A stretch of DNA of 64,000 bases from Desnuesiella massiliensis (GTDB lineage: Bacteria; Bacillota; Clostridia; Clostridiales; Clostridiaceae): positions 1 through 64,000 of the forward strand of contig NZ_LN879453.1 of NCBI RefSeq assembly GCF_001403615.1, in the 5' to 3' direction. Under the pieces are notes generated by a model that saw only the letters and a list, made by a program, of their open reading frames with translations, did not search any database and was not told the origin of the DNA. Position 1 is the stretch's first letter; each line of letters starts with the position of its first letter. This document shows, in pieces, positions 44,777 to 52,584 of this stretch. The position numbers were made by a program, and so were the translations under genes.

Positions 44777-44918
44777 AGGTACCTTCCATAGTCCTATAAG
44801 TATTATTTAGATTTTAGCAGTTATACTAGTAATTTCTTGATAAAACCCCATATAAAAGTCAATTATTATTATGAAATTGGTTACATATCTAGTATAATAT
44901 AAATAGGGGGAGATGAAC

Positions 44919-46310
44919 TTGAAGAAGATAATTGGAAATAAAGAGTTTTTAGATTTTTGTTATGATGTTTTTGATAAGCTTCCTATTGCTGTAGATATAT
45001 TAGATAATGAAGGTAAAATAGTTTACATGAACAAAACCTTTAGCGATTTTCTAAAGAAGCCTAGGGAAGAGCTTATAGGAAAAATTGTTACAGAAGCAAA
45101 TCCTACCTCCAAATTTTTAGATACCCTAAAGAAAAAACAGGCAGAAATAGCTTGTAGGCACAAATTTGAAAATGGGAAAGAAGCTATAGTGCATAGAATT
45201 CCTATAATTGATGACAAAGGTGAAGTTGTTGGCGGATTTGGTATGGTATTGTTTGAAGAAATAAGCAAGATGCAAGAGCTTCTTAATAAATTTAAACTCT
45301 TAGATAAAGAATTAAAGCTTTATAAAAATGAGATAGCTAGATTAAATATTGCTAAATATAATTTAGACGACATTATAGGGCAATCTCAATCCATGGTTAA
45401 GAGCAAAAGCAAGGTTAAAAAATTTGCTAAGGTTAACTCAAATGTTTTAATTTTAGGGGAAAGTGGTGTAGGAAAAGAGTTATTTGCACATTCTATTCAT
45501 AATGAAAGCATTAGAAGAGATAAACCATTCATTAGTGTAAATTGCTCTGCTATTCCAGAAAATTTAATGGAATCTGAATTCTTTGGCTATGAAGAAGGAA
45601 CCTTTACTGGAGCTAAAAAAGGGGGAAATATAGGTAAATTTCAACTAGCCCATGGGGGTACTATTTTTTTAGATGAAATTGCTGAAACTCCCTTGCATAT
45701 GCAGGCAAAGCTCCTTAGGGTGCTGCAAGAAAAAGAAGTACAACCTATAGGGGCAAAGTCACCTACAAAATTGGATGTGAGAGTAGTTTGTGCTACTCAT
45801 AAAAATTTAGAGCAGATGGTTGAAGATGGCAAATTTAGAGAGGATTTATATTATAGATTAAATGTATTAACCTTAGATATACCTCCTTTAAGAGAAAGAA
45901 AGGAAGATATTCCGCAATTAATAGATACCTTCCTTACAGCGTTTTATAAAGAAACTGGAATGTATAGGCATATACCTAAAAATGTTTTTGAGGTGCTAGT
46001 TAATTATGCATGGCCGGGTAATGTTAGAGAGCTAAGAAATATTATTGAAAAAATATGTGTAAATGCAGAAGAGGTAAATATAAGCATTTCTGATTTACCA
46101 CCTTATATAATAAATGGATCTATAAAGAATAGAACTACTGTATCAGGTGGAAGCTTAAAGGATATATTAGATTCCATAGAGAAGGAAGTCATAATAAATA
46201 CTTTAAAAGAATGTAATTATAATAAATCTGAAACTGCAAAGAAATTAAGTATACCAAGAGCTTCCTTATATAGAAAATTGGAAGAGTACGGAATTGACGT
46301 AAAAATGTAA
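44919..46310 (+). CDS. Sigma-54-dependent transcriptional activator (PAS-AAA+-Fis)
   Basis: A 463-aa enhancer-binding protein. The N-terminal PAS domain (about 13-115) is the likely sensor. The AAA+ domain (about 150-380) has Walker A GESGVGKE (180-187), the sigma-54 contact loop as GTFTGA (227-232; most activators have GAFTGA) and Walker B FLDEIAE. A Fis-type helix-turn-helix (NYNKSETAKKLSIPRASLYRKL) ends the protein. No receiver domain, so it probably responds to a ligand bound by PAS. The TTG at 44919 is preferred because the GGGGGAG site touches the in-frame ATG at 44913. A TATAAT element is at 44893-44898. It likely drives the three sigma-54 promoters around it. Confidence 0.92.
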   Translation: MKKIIGNKEFLDFCYDVFDKLPIAVDILDNEGKIVYMNKTFSDFLKKPREELIGKIVTEANPTSKFLDTLKKKQAEIACRHKFENGKEAIVHRIPIIDDKGEVVGGFGMVLFEEISKMQELLNKFKLLDKELKLYKNEIARLNIAKYNLDDIIGQSQSMVKSKSKVKKFAKVNSNVLILGESGVGKELFAHSIHNESIRRDKPFISVNCSAIPENLMESEFFGYEEGTFTGAKKGGNIGKFQLAHGGTIFLDEIAETPLHMQAKLLRVLQEKEVQPIGAKSPTKLDVRVVCATHKNLEQMVEDGKFREDLYYRLNVLTLDIPPLRERKEDIPQLIDTFLTAFYKETGMYRHIPKNVFEVLVNYAWPGNVRELRNIIEKICVNAEEVNISISDLPPYIINGSIKNRTTVSGGSLKDILDSIEKEVIINTLKECNYNKSETAKKLSIPRASLYRKLEEYGIDVKM

Positions 46311-46339
46311 TAAACCTATACAGTGTTACAATTTAATAC

Positions 46340-46366
46340 AAAAGACGCCTTAGGGCGTCTTTTTTA
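46340..46366 (+). terminator. Rho-independent terminator after the sigma-54 activator gene
   Basis: AAAGACGCC-TTA-GGGCGTCTTT with a T6 tract. Confidence 0.92.
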
Positions 46367-46405
46367 ATGCACAGTTCACAAGGCATATTTCGCAACTTTT
46401 TGCTT

Positions 46406-46421
46406 TGGCATGATTATTGCT
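46406..46421 (+). promoter_or_regulatory. Sigma-54 promoter (-24/-12) of the KAS III/CoA-transferase/MaoC operon
   Basis: TGGCATGATTATTGCT, with GG at 46407-46408 and GC at 46419-46420 (12 bp apart). It is the best match of the three elements in this window and lies 82 bp before the GTG start at 46503, downstream of the activator gene's terminator. Confidence 0.85.
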
Positions 46422-46502
46422 AAATATATTACCAGAGATTAAATGTTAAGGATTACATTGAATTCTTTATAATTTAATGTATGTAAAATTGGAGGGATTA
46501 CT

Positions 46503-47531
46503 GTGCATAAACATGTAGGTATAGTAGGCTTTGGAGTTTATCTTCCAGAAACTATTATGACAGCAAAAGAAGTTAGTGAAGCAACAGGAGGTAAGTGGAC
46601 TGAAGAAGCAGTTATAGAGAAGCTTGGGTTTGAAAAGAAAACTATTGCAGCAGCCAATGACGGTACTCAAGAAATGGGATATTTAGCTGCAATGGATTGC
46701 CTAAAAAATACAGGAGTTGATCCAAAAGATATAGATTTAATTATTTGTATTGGAGAAGAGTGGAAGGAGTATCCATTAACTACTTCTGCAATGTACATTC
46801 AACATAAAATTGGTGCTGTTAATGCTTTTGGATTTGATATTGCTCAAAGATGCTGTACACAAATTACTTCTATGAAAATAGCTAAGGATATGATGATGTC
46901 CGATGACAATATAAATACAGTCCTAATTGCTGGTGGATATAGAAATGGAGACTTTATTGATTATAAGAATCAAAGAGTAAGTTTTATGTTTAATTTAGCT
47001 GCAGGTGGTGGAGCTGTTATATTAAAGAAAAACTATGGCCAAAATGAATTGCTAGAATCATCAATCATAACTGATGGGTCTTTCTCAAGGGATGTAGGTG
47101 TAGTATATGGAGGAACTGAAACTTTAATTAACAATGACAATCTAGAAGTAGCTTATAAGTCTTTAGATGTTATGGATGTTGAAGGAATGAAGAGCAGATT
47201 AAATGAAAAATCAACTCCAAATTTCTTAAAGGTTATAAGAGAATCTTTAAAAAAGAGTGGATATAGTCAAGAGGATATAGATTATATAGCTATGATTCAC
47301 TTTAAATATTCAGCTCATAAGTTTATATTAAGTGAGCTAGGAGTTCCAGAATCAAAATCTATTTATTTAAAGGATTATGGTCATATGGGACAAATTGATC
47401 AAATATTGTCAATGAAATTAGCGTTAGAACAAGGAAAAATTAAAAACGGAGATATCGTTGTAACTGTAGGTGCAGGTATTGGTTATGCATGGGCTGCTAA
47501 TACAATTAAGTGGGGATATATATACGAATAG
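46503..47531 (+). CDS. 3-oxoacyl-ACP synthase III (KAS III)-like condensing enzyme
   Basis: A 342-aa thiolase-superfamily protein of KAS III size. The nucleophile region FDIAQRCCTQ places Cys117 where FabH has its catalytic Cys, and His266 (MIHFKYSAH) aligns with the FabH His. At the FabH Asn position (YGNTSA) this protein has YGHMGQ, His294. So the triad is Cys-His-His, not Cys-His-Asn, and it is probably not the housekeeping FabH. It could form or cleave a beta-ketoacyl-CoA. GTG start with GGAGG at 46491-46495. First gene of the sigma-54 operon, followed 11 bp later by a CoA-transferase. Confidence 0.85.
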   Translation: MHKHVGIVGFGVYLPETIMTAKEVSEATGGKWTEEAVIEKLGFEKKTIAAANDGTQEMGYLAAMDCLKNTGVDPKDIDLIICIGEEWKEYPLTTSAMYIQHKIGAVNAFGFDIAQRCCTQITSMKIAKDMMMSDDNINTVLIAGGYRNGDFIDYKNQRVSFMFNLAAGGGAVILKKNYGQNELLESSIITDGSFSRDVGVVYGGTETLINNDNLEVAYKSLDVMDVEGMKSRLNEKSTPNFLKVIRESLKKSGYSQEDIDYIAMIHFKYSAHKFILSELGVPESKSIYLKDYGHMGQIDQILSMKLALEQGKIKNGDIVVTVGAGIGYAWAANTIKWGYIYE

Positions 47532-47542
47532 AGGTGACTTAA

Positions 47543-48838
47543 ATGGATTATAAAGAGCAATATAAAAGAAAGCTCATAAATGTGGAAGAAGCTCTAGAAA
47601 AAGTTAAGTCCGGAGACGAATTAGTTGTAGCCATGGCTGGAGCGGAACCAAAGAGTTTTTTAGAAAGACTTCATGAAATAAAAGATAAGGTAGAGGATGT
47701 TTCGGTAATAACTTGTTTAAACATGAACGATTATAAATTTTGTTCTGAACCAGAGATGAAGGGGCACTTTTTAAATGAAACTTGGTTTTATAGTCCTTTA
47801 ACAAGAAAAGCTCATAGCTTTGGTACAGCTACTTTTATTCCTAATCATCTTCATTTATCTGCTATTAAAAGATTAGATTACAAAAGACCTAATATATTTG
47901 TAGGAACAGCTACTCCTATGGATAAGCATGGATATTTTTCTTTGTCCTTGTCTGTAACCTACGAGAGAGACTATATTGAAAAAGCTGATATTGTTGTATT
48001 AGAAATAAACGATAAGCTTCCAAGGGTTTACGGCGACACAGCCGTACACATTAGTGAAGTAGACTTTGTATATGAAAATTCCGTAGAAGTGCCCGAACTA
48101 GCTATAGTGGAACCAAGCCAAAAGGATATGGTTATAGGCAATTATATTGCTGATTTAGTTGAGGATGGCTCAACAATTCAACTTGGTATTGGAGGTATTC
48201 CTAATGCTGTAGCTAAAGCCTTAGTAAATAAAAAAGATCTTGGAGTTCATACAGAAATGATAACTGATGGAATGTATGATCTTTATGAAGCTGGGGTTAT
48301 AACTAATAGAAGAAAAACTCTTCACAAAAATAAGTTAATTGGTACCTTTGCCCTTGGAACTAAAAAACTATATGATTTTATTGATGATAATTTAGCAGTG
48401 GAGCTAAAGAGAGGTAGTTATACCAATGACCCTTATGTAATAGGACAGAACTATAAGATGGTATCAATTAATACTTCCTTACAAATAGATTTGACAGGAC
48501 AATGCTGTTCAGAATCCTTAGGATCTAAACAGTATAGCGGTACTGGCGGACAATCGGATACTGCAGTAGGAGCACAAAATAGCTTAGGTGGAAAATCAAT
48601 AATTGCTTTATATTCTACTGCGAAAAAAGATACTATTTCTACTATTGTTCCATTCTTGACTTTAGGGGCAGTAGTATCCTTCTCAAGAAATGATGTAGAT
48701 TATGTGGTTACTGAGTATGGAGTAGCACCTTTAAGAGGAAGATCTGTTAGGGAGAGAGTAAACAATCTTATATCCATAGCTCATCCTAACTTTAAGGAAG
48801 AATTAAAAAAGGAAGCCCAAAAGAATTTAATATGGTAA
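47543..48838 (+). CDS. Acetyl-CoA hydrolase/transferase-family CoA-transferase
   Basis: A 431-aa enzyme of the 4-hydroxybutyrate/butyrate-acetate CoA-transferase (class I, Cat1-type) family. Family blocks are IQLGIGGIPNAVAKAL, HTEMITDGMYDLYEAGV, YSGTGGQSDTAVGAQNS (CoA-binding, glycine-rich) and YVVTEYGVAPLRGRSVRER. It would activate a carboxylic acid to its CoA ester using acetyl-CoA, or release one. It lies between the KAS III-like gene and a MaoC hydratase in one operon, consistent with an acyl-CoA pathway. The acid used is unknown. Confidence 0.9.
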   Translation: MDYKEQYKRKLINVEEALEKVKSGDELVVAMAGAEPKSFLERLHEIKDKVEDVSVITCLNMNDYKFCSEPEMKGHFLNETWFYSPLTRKAHSFGTATFIPNHLHLSAIKRLDYKRPNIFVGTATPMDKHGYFSLSLSVTYERDYIEKADIVVLEINDKLPRVYGDTAVHISEVDFVYENSVEVPELAIVEPSQKDMVIGNYIADLVEDGSTIQLGIGGIPNAVAKALVNKKDLGVHTEMITDGMYDLYEAGVITNRRKTLHKNKLIGTFALGTKKLYDFIDDNLAVELKRGSYTNDPYVIGQNYKMVSINTSLQIDLTGQCCSESLGSKQYSGTGGQSDTAVGAQNSLGGKSIIALYSTAKKDTISTIVPFLTLGAVVSFSRNDVDYVVTEYGVAPLRGRSVRERVNNLISIAHPNFKEELKKEAQKNLIW

Positions 48839-48886
48839 TAAATACATTGTATTTTAAAAATATAATTAATGAAAGGCGGTATAGCT

Positions 48887-49309
48887 ATGATAGGAAAAAC
48901 CATAGACGAAATTAAAATAGGAGATAAAGCTTGTTTTGAAAAAACTATATCAGAAACAGATGTATATCTGTTTGCAGGCATAACAGGGGATTTAAATCCT
49001 GCACATATTAATCAAGTAGCTTCAGAGCAAACTATGTTCAAAGGGAGAATTGCTCACGGCATATTAGTAAGCGGATTGATTTCCACAGTTTTGGGAATGT
49101 ATCTTCCAGGGCCAGGAACTATTTATTTAGGACAAGAATTAAAATTTACTGCGCCTGTTAAAATTGGAGATACTATAAAAGCTGAAGTTGAAGTTATAGA
49201 AATGGTTACAGAGAAAAATAGAATCAAGCTAAGAACTGTTTGTACAAATCAAGATGGGAAAGTTGTTATTGATGGTGTGGCAACAGTAATGCCTCCCAAA
49301 AGGGCATAA
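48887..49309 (+). CDS. MaoC-family (R)-specific enoyl-CoA hydratase
   Basis: A 140-aa single hot-dog domain. The hydratase-2 motif is intact: the catalytic Asp and His lie in GDLNPAHINQ, followed by FKGRIAHGIL, as in PhaJ-type (R)-enoyl-CoA hydratases. It interconverts a 2-enoyl-CoA and its (R)-3-hydroxyacyl-CoA. The start is ATG 48887, 7 bases after AAAGGCGG; the in-frame ATG 48869 lies before that site. It is the last gene of the sigma-54 operon, 48 bp after the CoA-transferase, and a hairpin follows. Confidence 0.92.
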   Translation: MIGKTIDEIKIGDKACFEKTISETDVYLFAGITGDLNPAHINQVASEQTMFKGRIAHGILVSGLISTVLGMYLPGPGTIYLGQELKFTAPVKIGDTIKAEVEVIEMVTEKNRIKLRTVCTNQDGKVVIDGVATVMPPKRA

Positions 49310-49354
49310 CTTAAAAATATAGATAGAGATAAATAATAAAAATTCACATGGACG

Positions 49355-49393
49355 GAATACAGCTGATAGTTAATATCGGCTGTATTTATTTTT
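49355..49393 (+). terminator. Rho-independent terminator of the KAS III/CoA-transferase/MaoC operon
   Basis: AATACAGC-TGATA and TATC-GGCTGTATT arms with a T-rich tail. Confidence 0.75.
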
Positions 49394-49463
49394 GATTTCA
49401 ATTGAATTATGGGAATATATAGGGTAAAATTTATATATCATGAATAATAGGAGTGATTATAGT

Positions 49464-49955
49464 ATGGATAGAGTACTCCTTGTAAATGATTGCAGATTTG
49501 AGAGTATGATCATAAAGGATATTCTGGAGGATTTGGGGTATGAGGTTAACATTTCCAGTGAAATTAGTGCTTTAGAAGATATAAGTAATTATAGGCCCAA
49601 TGTAGTTATCTGTAACCTTATAATGAAAAAAACTACAGGAGATAAGTTAATTCAAAAATTTAAAGAAAGAGATCCAAAACTAAAATGTATACTCTCATCT
49701 AGTAATGATTTAAAAGTTGAGGATTTTAAGAAATATAATGTTGATAGTATAATAAAAACCCCTATAACAAAGGACAAGCTAAAAGAAGTGATTGAAAAAA
49801 ATAAAGCAGTCAATAACGCAGATTTAGAGCTTTTAAAAAGCATTATAGCTGAAAATAAAAAAGAAATGAAAAAAGAATTTACTTTCTGTCCTTATTGTGG
49901 AGAGAAGCTAAATGGAGTTTATAAATTCTGCCCATATTGCGGTAGCAAAATATAA
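49464..49955 (+). CDS. Degenerate receiver domain fused to a zinc ribbon
   Basis: A 163-aa protein. Residues 1-112 follow the receiver fold, but the phospho-acceptor position is Asn51 (VVICNLIMK where active receivers have LLD), and the acidic pair is ND rather than DD; the conserved Lys (IIKTP) remains. Thus it should not be phosphorylated normally. Residues 142-159 form a zinc ribbon with FCPYCGEKL and FCPYCGSKI (Cys142, 145, 156 and 159). The start is ATG 49464, after AGGAGTG; an in-frame ATG at 49440 precedes that site. A single gene with its own terminators. Partner unknown. Confidence 0.8.
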   Translation: MDRVLLVNDCRFESMIIKDILEDLGYEVNISSEISALEDISNYRPNVVICNLIMKKTTGDKLIQKFKERDPKLKCILSSSNDLKVEDFKKYNVDSIIKTPITKDKLKEVIEKNKAVNNADLELLKSIIAENKKEMKKEFTFCPYCGEKLNGVYKFCPYCGSKI

Positions 49956-49996
49956 AAAATTCACAGTGCCCAATTGCGAATTGTGCACTGTGAATT
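49955..49996. terminator. Bidirectional terminator, long nested hairpin
   Basis: ATTCACAGTGC and GCACTGTGAAT arms enclose a second pair CAATT/AATTG. It lies between the convergent receiver-ribbon gene and the ABC-F gene. The T content on the plus side is low, so it may be more effective for the minus strand, where an A tract becomes T. Confidence 0.65.
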
Positions 49997-50001
49997 GTGA
50001 A

Positions 50002-51915
50002 TTATACGAGTTCTTCCCATTCTAAATATAGTTCGTCAATTTCATTTTGAATTGCTTGAATCTTTTTACTGATTTCTTCACTTTTTGCAGAATTTGAATA
50101 GACCTCTTCTAGACAGAGCATACCTTGTAACTCTAATAAATTAGATTCTTTATCAGCGATAGTCTTTTCTATATTTTTTAACCTTTGAAGAGCTTCTTTA
50201 GCCTGCTTTTCTGATTCCCTCTTTTTTCTTTTCTCTTCTGAAATTTGAGTTTTAGTTTTACCTGTATATTCTTCTACACCTTCATATCTATTAGGATTCT
50301 TCTTTTTTTCTACATAATAATTATAGTTTCCAAGGTACTCCTTTATGCCATCTTCATTAAGCTCCAAAATTTTATTTATAACCTTATTAAGGAAATATCT
50401 ATCATGAGAGATAACTAGTATGGTGCCATCATAATCTAGAATAGCTTCTTCTAAAGCTTCTCTCGACATTATATCTAAATGGTTAGTGGGCTCATCTAGT
50501 AGTAAAAAGTTAGATTTGGAGAGCATGAGCTTCAATAAATTAATTCTACATTTTTCTCCACCACTTAAATGGGATATCTTCTTAAATACATCATCACCCG
50601 TGAAAAGAAATGCAGCTAAAGCATTCCTAACTTGGGTAGTAGTTAGATCAGGAAAGTCATCCCAAACTTCATCTAATACGGTTTTATCATCATTTAGATT
50701 AGACTGCTCTTGGTCATAGTATCCTAGGAATACATTTTTGCCCAAGACCTTGATACCCTCATTAGGAACTTCTCTATCCATAATTATTCTAAATAGAGTA
50801 GTTTTACCTCTACCGTTTTCACCTATAAGTGCTAGTTTTTCATTTCTTTTAATATCTAAAAATACATTAGAAAATAATTTTTTGTCTCCAAAGCTTTTAC
50901 TTAAATTCTCTACATGAAGTACATCATTACCGCTTTTTATTTGAGTTTCAAATTTAATTTTTGAAGCCTTTTGCTCTTTATCAGGAGCTTCTATTCTTTC
51001 TATTTTTGCTAAGGCCTTTTCTCTGCTTTCTGCAGCTCTAATACTTTTTTCCCTATTGAAAGATCTATATTTTTCAATAATATCTTCTTGTCTTTTGATT
51101 TCTATTTGTTGAAGATTATAAGCTTTTAACTGAGTTTCATAGTCTTTTTTCTTTAATTCTAAAAATTTAGTATAATTTGCATTGTAACAATTAACATGAC
51201 CATTTATTAGTTCATAGGTATGTGAGGTTATAGAGTCGAGGAAAAATCTATCATGAGATATTAATATAATGGTACCTTTATAGCCTTTTAAATATTCCTC
51301 TAGCCATTCGATAGCTTCCAAATCCAAATGGTTAGTTGGTTCATCTAGCAGCAATATATCTGGCTTTATTAATAGGAGCTTACATAGAGCTACCCTGGTT
51401 TTTTGCCCACCACTTAATATATTTATACTTTTATTAAAATCTTCTTCAGTAAAACCCAATCCTTTTAGTATTCTGTTTATTTCTCCTTTGTAGGTGTATC
51501 CACCTCTGTGAGTATATAATTCAGAAAAGGTAGTATAGTCCTTAATCAGCCTATTATGATAAGAGGCATTATTTTCATCATAGGGCTCATTTAATTTTAA
51601 TTCCAGTTCCTTTAGCCTTTCTTCTAGCTCAATCAAATCCATGAAGACTTTTAACATTTCCTCATAAAGCGTATTACTCATTTCTAAGGATAGATGCTGA
51701 GATAAATAACCAATGGTTTTATTCTTATCTATAAATATATCCCCATTATCTTGGCTTAATTCACCAGTTAACAATTTAAACAAGGTAGATTTTCCAGCTC
51801 CGTTGGCTCCTATAAATCCAACCTTATCCCCTTCATTTATGTTAAAAGTTATATCCTTTAATATGGTATCTATACCATAACTCTTTTGAACAGATTTACA
51901 TGAAATAACAATCAT
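50002..51915 (-). CDS. ABC-F family ATPase (YdiF/EttA-type, ribosome-associated)
   Basis: A 637-aa protein with two ABC domains and no membrane segments. The first has Walker A GANGAGKST, signature LSGGQKTRVAL and DEPTNHLDLEAIEWLE. The linker (about 240-320) contains the charged P-site tether region around FNREKSIRAAESREKALAKIE. The second domain has GENGRGKTT and LSGGEKCRINLLKLML. A C-terminal coiled coil (about 555-637) follows. ABC-F proteins act on ribosomes, tuning translation or protecting against antibiotics; the common YdiF-like layout suggests a housekeeping role. The ATG is preceded by AAAGGAG. Confidence 0.92.
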   Translation of the reverse strand: MIVISCKSVQKSYGIDTILKDITFNINEGDKVGFIGANGAGKSTLFKLLTGELSQDNGDIFIDKNKTIGYLSQHLSLEMSNTLYEEMLKVFMDLIELEERLKELELKLNEPYDENNASYHNRLIKDYTTFSELYTHRGGYTYKGEINRILKGLGFTEEDFNKSINILSGGQKTRVALCKLLLIKPDILLLDEPTNHLDLEAIEWLEEYLKGYKGTIILISHDRFFLDSITSHTYELINGHVNCYNANYTKFLELKKKDYETQLKAYNLQQIEIKRQEDIIEKYRSFNREKSIRAAESREKALAKIERIEAPDKEQKASKIKFETQIKSGNDVLHVENLSKSFGDKKLFSNVFLDIKRNEKLALIGENGRGKTTLFRIIMDREVPNEGIKVLGKNVFLGYYDQEQSNLNDDKTVLDEVWDDFPDLTTTQVRNALAAFLFTGDDVFKKISHLSGGEKCRINLLKLMLSKSNFLLLDEPTNHLDIMSREALEEAILDYDGTILVISHDRYFLNKVINKILELNEDGIKEYLGNYNYYVEKKKNPNRYEGVEEYTGKTKTQISEEKRKKRESEKQAKEALQRLKNIEKTIADKESNLLELQGMLCLEEVYSNSAKSEEISKKIQAIQNEIDELYLEWEELV

Positions 51916-52038
51916 AGCTATAACTCCTTTTATGTACTTTTTTAAGAAAAAATAATTTAAATATGCAAAATATAATATTATTACATAAAAGCATAATTTA
52001 TCAGTTTAATTATACTATATGCATTACAAAAATTCTAT

Positions 52039-52096
52039 TATATATATGGTTATAAATATATATGGTTATAAATATATATGGTTATAAATATATATG
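52039..52096. repeat. 16-bp tandem repeat, about 3.5 copies
   Basis: The unit TATATATGGTTATAAA recurs with near-perfect identity between 52039 and 52096, just upstream of the Fur-controlled promoter. Entirely AT-rich apart from the GG, it may bend DNA or reflect slippage. Confidence 0.85.
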
Positions 52097-52098
52097 TA

Positions 52099-52147
52099 TT
52101 TACAGAAAATAAATTATGGTATATAATATAAATGATAATAATTATCA
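52099..52147 (+). promoter_or_regulatory. Sigma-A promoter with 7-1-7 Fur box
   Basis: TTTACA (52099-52104), 17-bp spacer, TATAAT (52122-52127). The palindrome TGATAATAATTATCA (52133-52147) overlaps the expected transcription start; it is exactly the Bacillus Fur-box form TGATAATnATTATCA. This predicts iron-dependent repression of the DUF2325 gene at 52203. Confidence 0.85.
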
Positions 52148-52202
52148 TTATTAATTAGAAAAATAAATGTTTATATATAAATAATGAGAAAGGAAGAGAA
52201 TC

Positions 52203-52493
52203 ATGAGTGTATTAGTTGTAGGCGGAGACAAATTAGGAAATATAAAGGATTATTTGAAGGATCGTGGATTCATGAAGATTAATCATGTTACTGGAAGAAA
52301 GAAGGGAGACTTAAAATTAGAGATTCCTGCGGATACGGATCTTGTACTAGTACTTACAGATTTTATAGGACATCAAATGACAAAGACTATAAAAGAAAGA
52401 AGTAAATTGACCAATGCAAAAATAATGTATTCCAGGAGAGCTATTAGTCATTTAGAGCAGAACATAAAAGAATTTTTTGATAGCAAAAATTAG
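52203..52493 (+). CDS. DUF2325 protein under a Fur box
   Basis: A 96-aa protein opening with VLVVGGDKLGNIKDYLKDRG, the DUF2325 signature, and containing LTDFIGHQMTKTIKERSK. The family is a small Rossmann-like fold of unknown function. The gene has a strong promoter with a perfect 7-1-7 Fur palindrome over its start site, so it is probably induced when iron is scarce. It is a single gene, ended by the terminator at 52544-52577. Confidence 0.85.
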   Translation: MSVLVVGGDKLGNIKDYLKDRGFMKINHVTGRKKGDLKLEIPADTDLVLVLTDFIGHQMTKTIKERSKLTNAKIMYSRRAISHLEQNIKEFFDSKN

Positions 52494-52543
52494 TTTTGAA
52501 AGGGATTTAGAATTGAATAATAAGTGTATTTATGTCTGTATAG

Positions 52544-52577
52544 AAAAAGCTTGCTAAGATTTTAGCAAGCTTTTTTT
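52544..52577 (+). terminator. Rho-independent terminator
   Basis: AAAAAGCTTGCTAA and TTAGCAAGCTTTTT arms with a T7 tract; lies between convergent DUF2325 and DUF4397 genes. Confidence 0.92.
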
Positions 52578-52584
52578 GTGGATC

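Noticed and set aside
52039..52096. The tandem repeat as a CRISPR array
   Set aside because: Units are 16 bp and directly adjacent, with no spacers and no cas genes.
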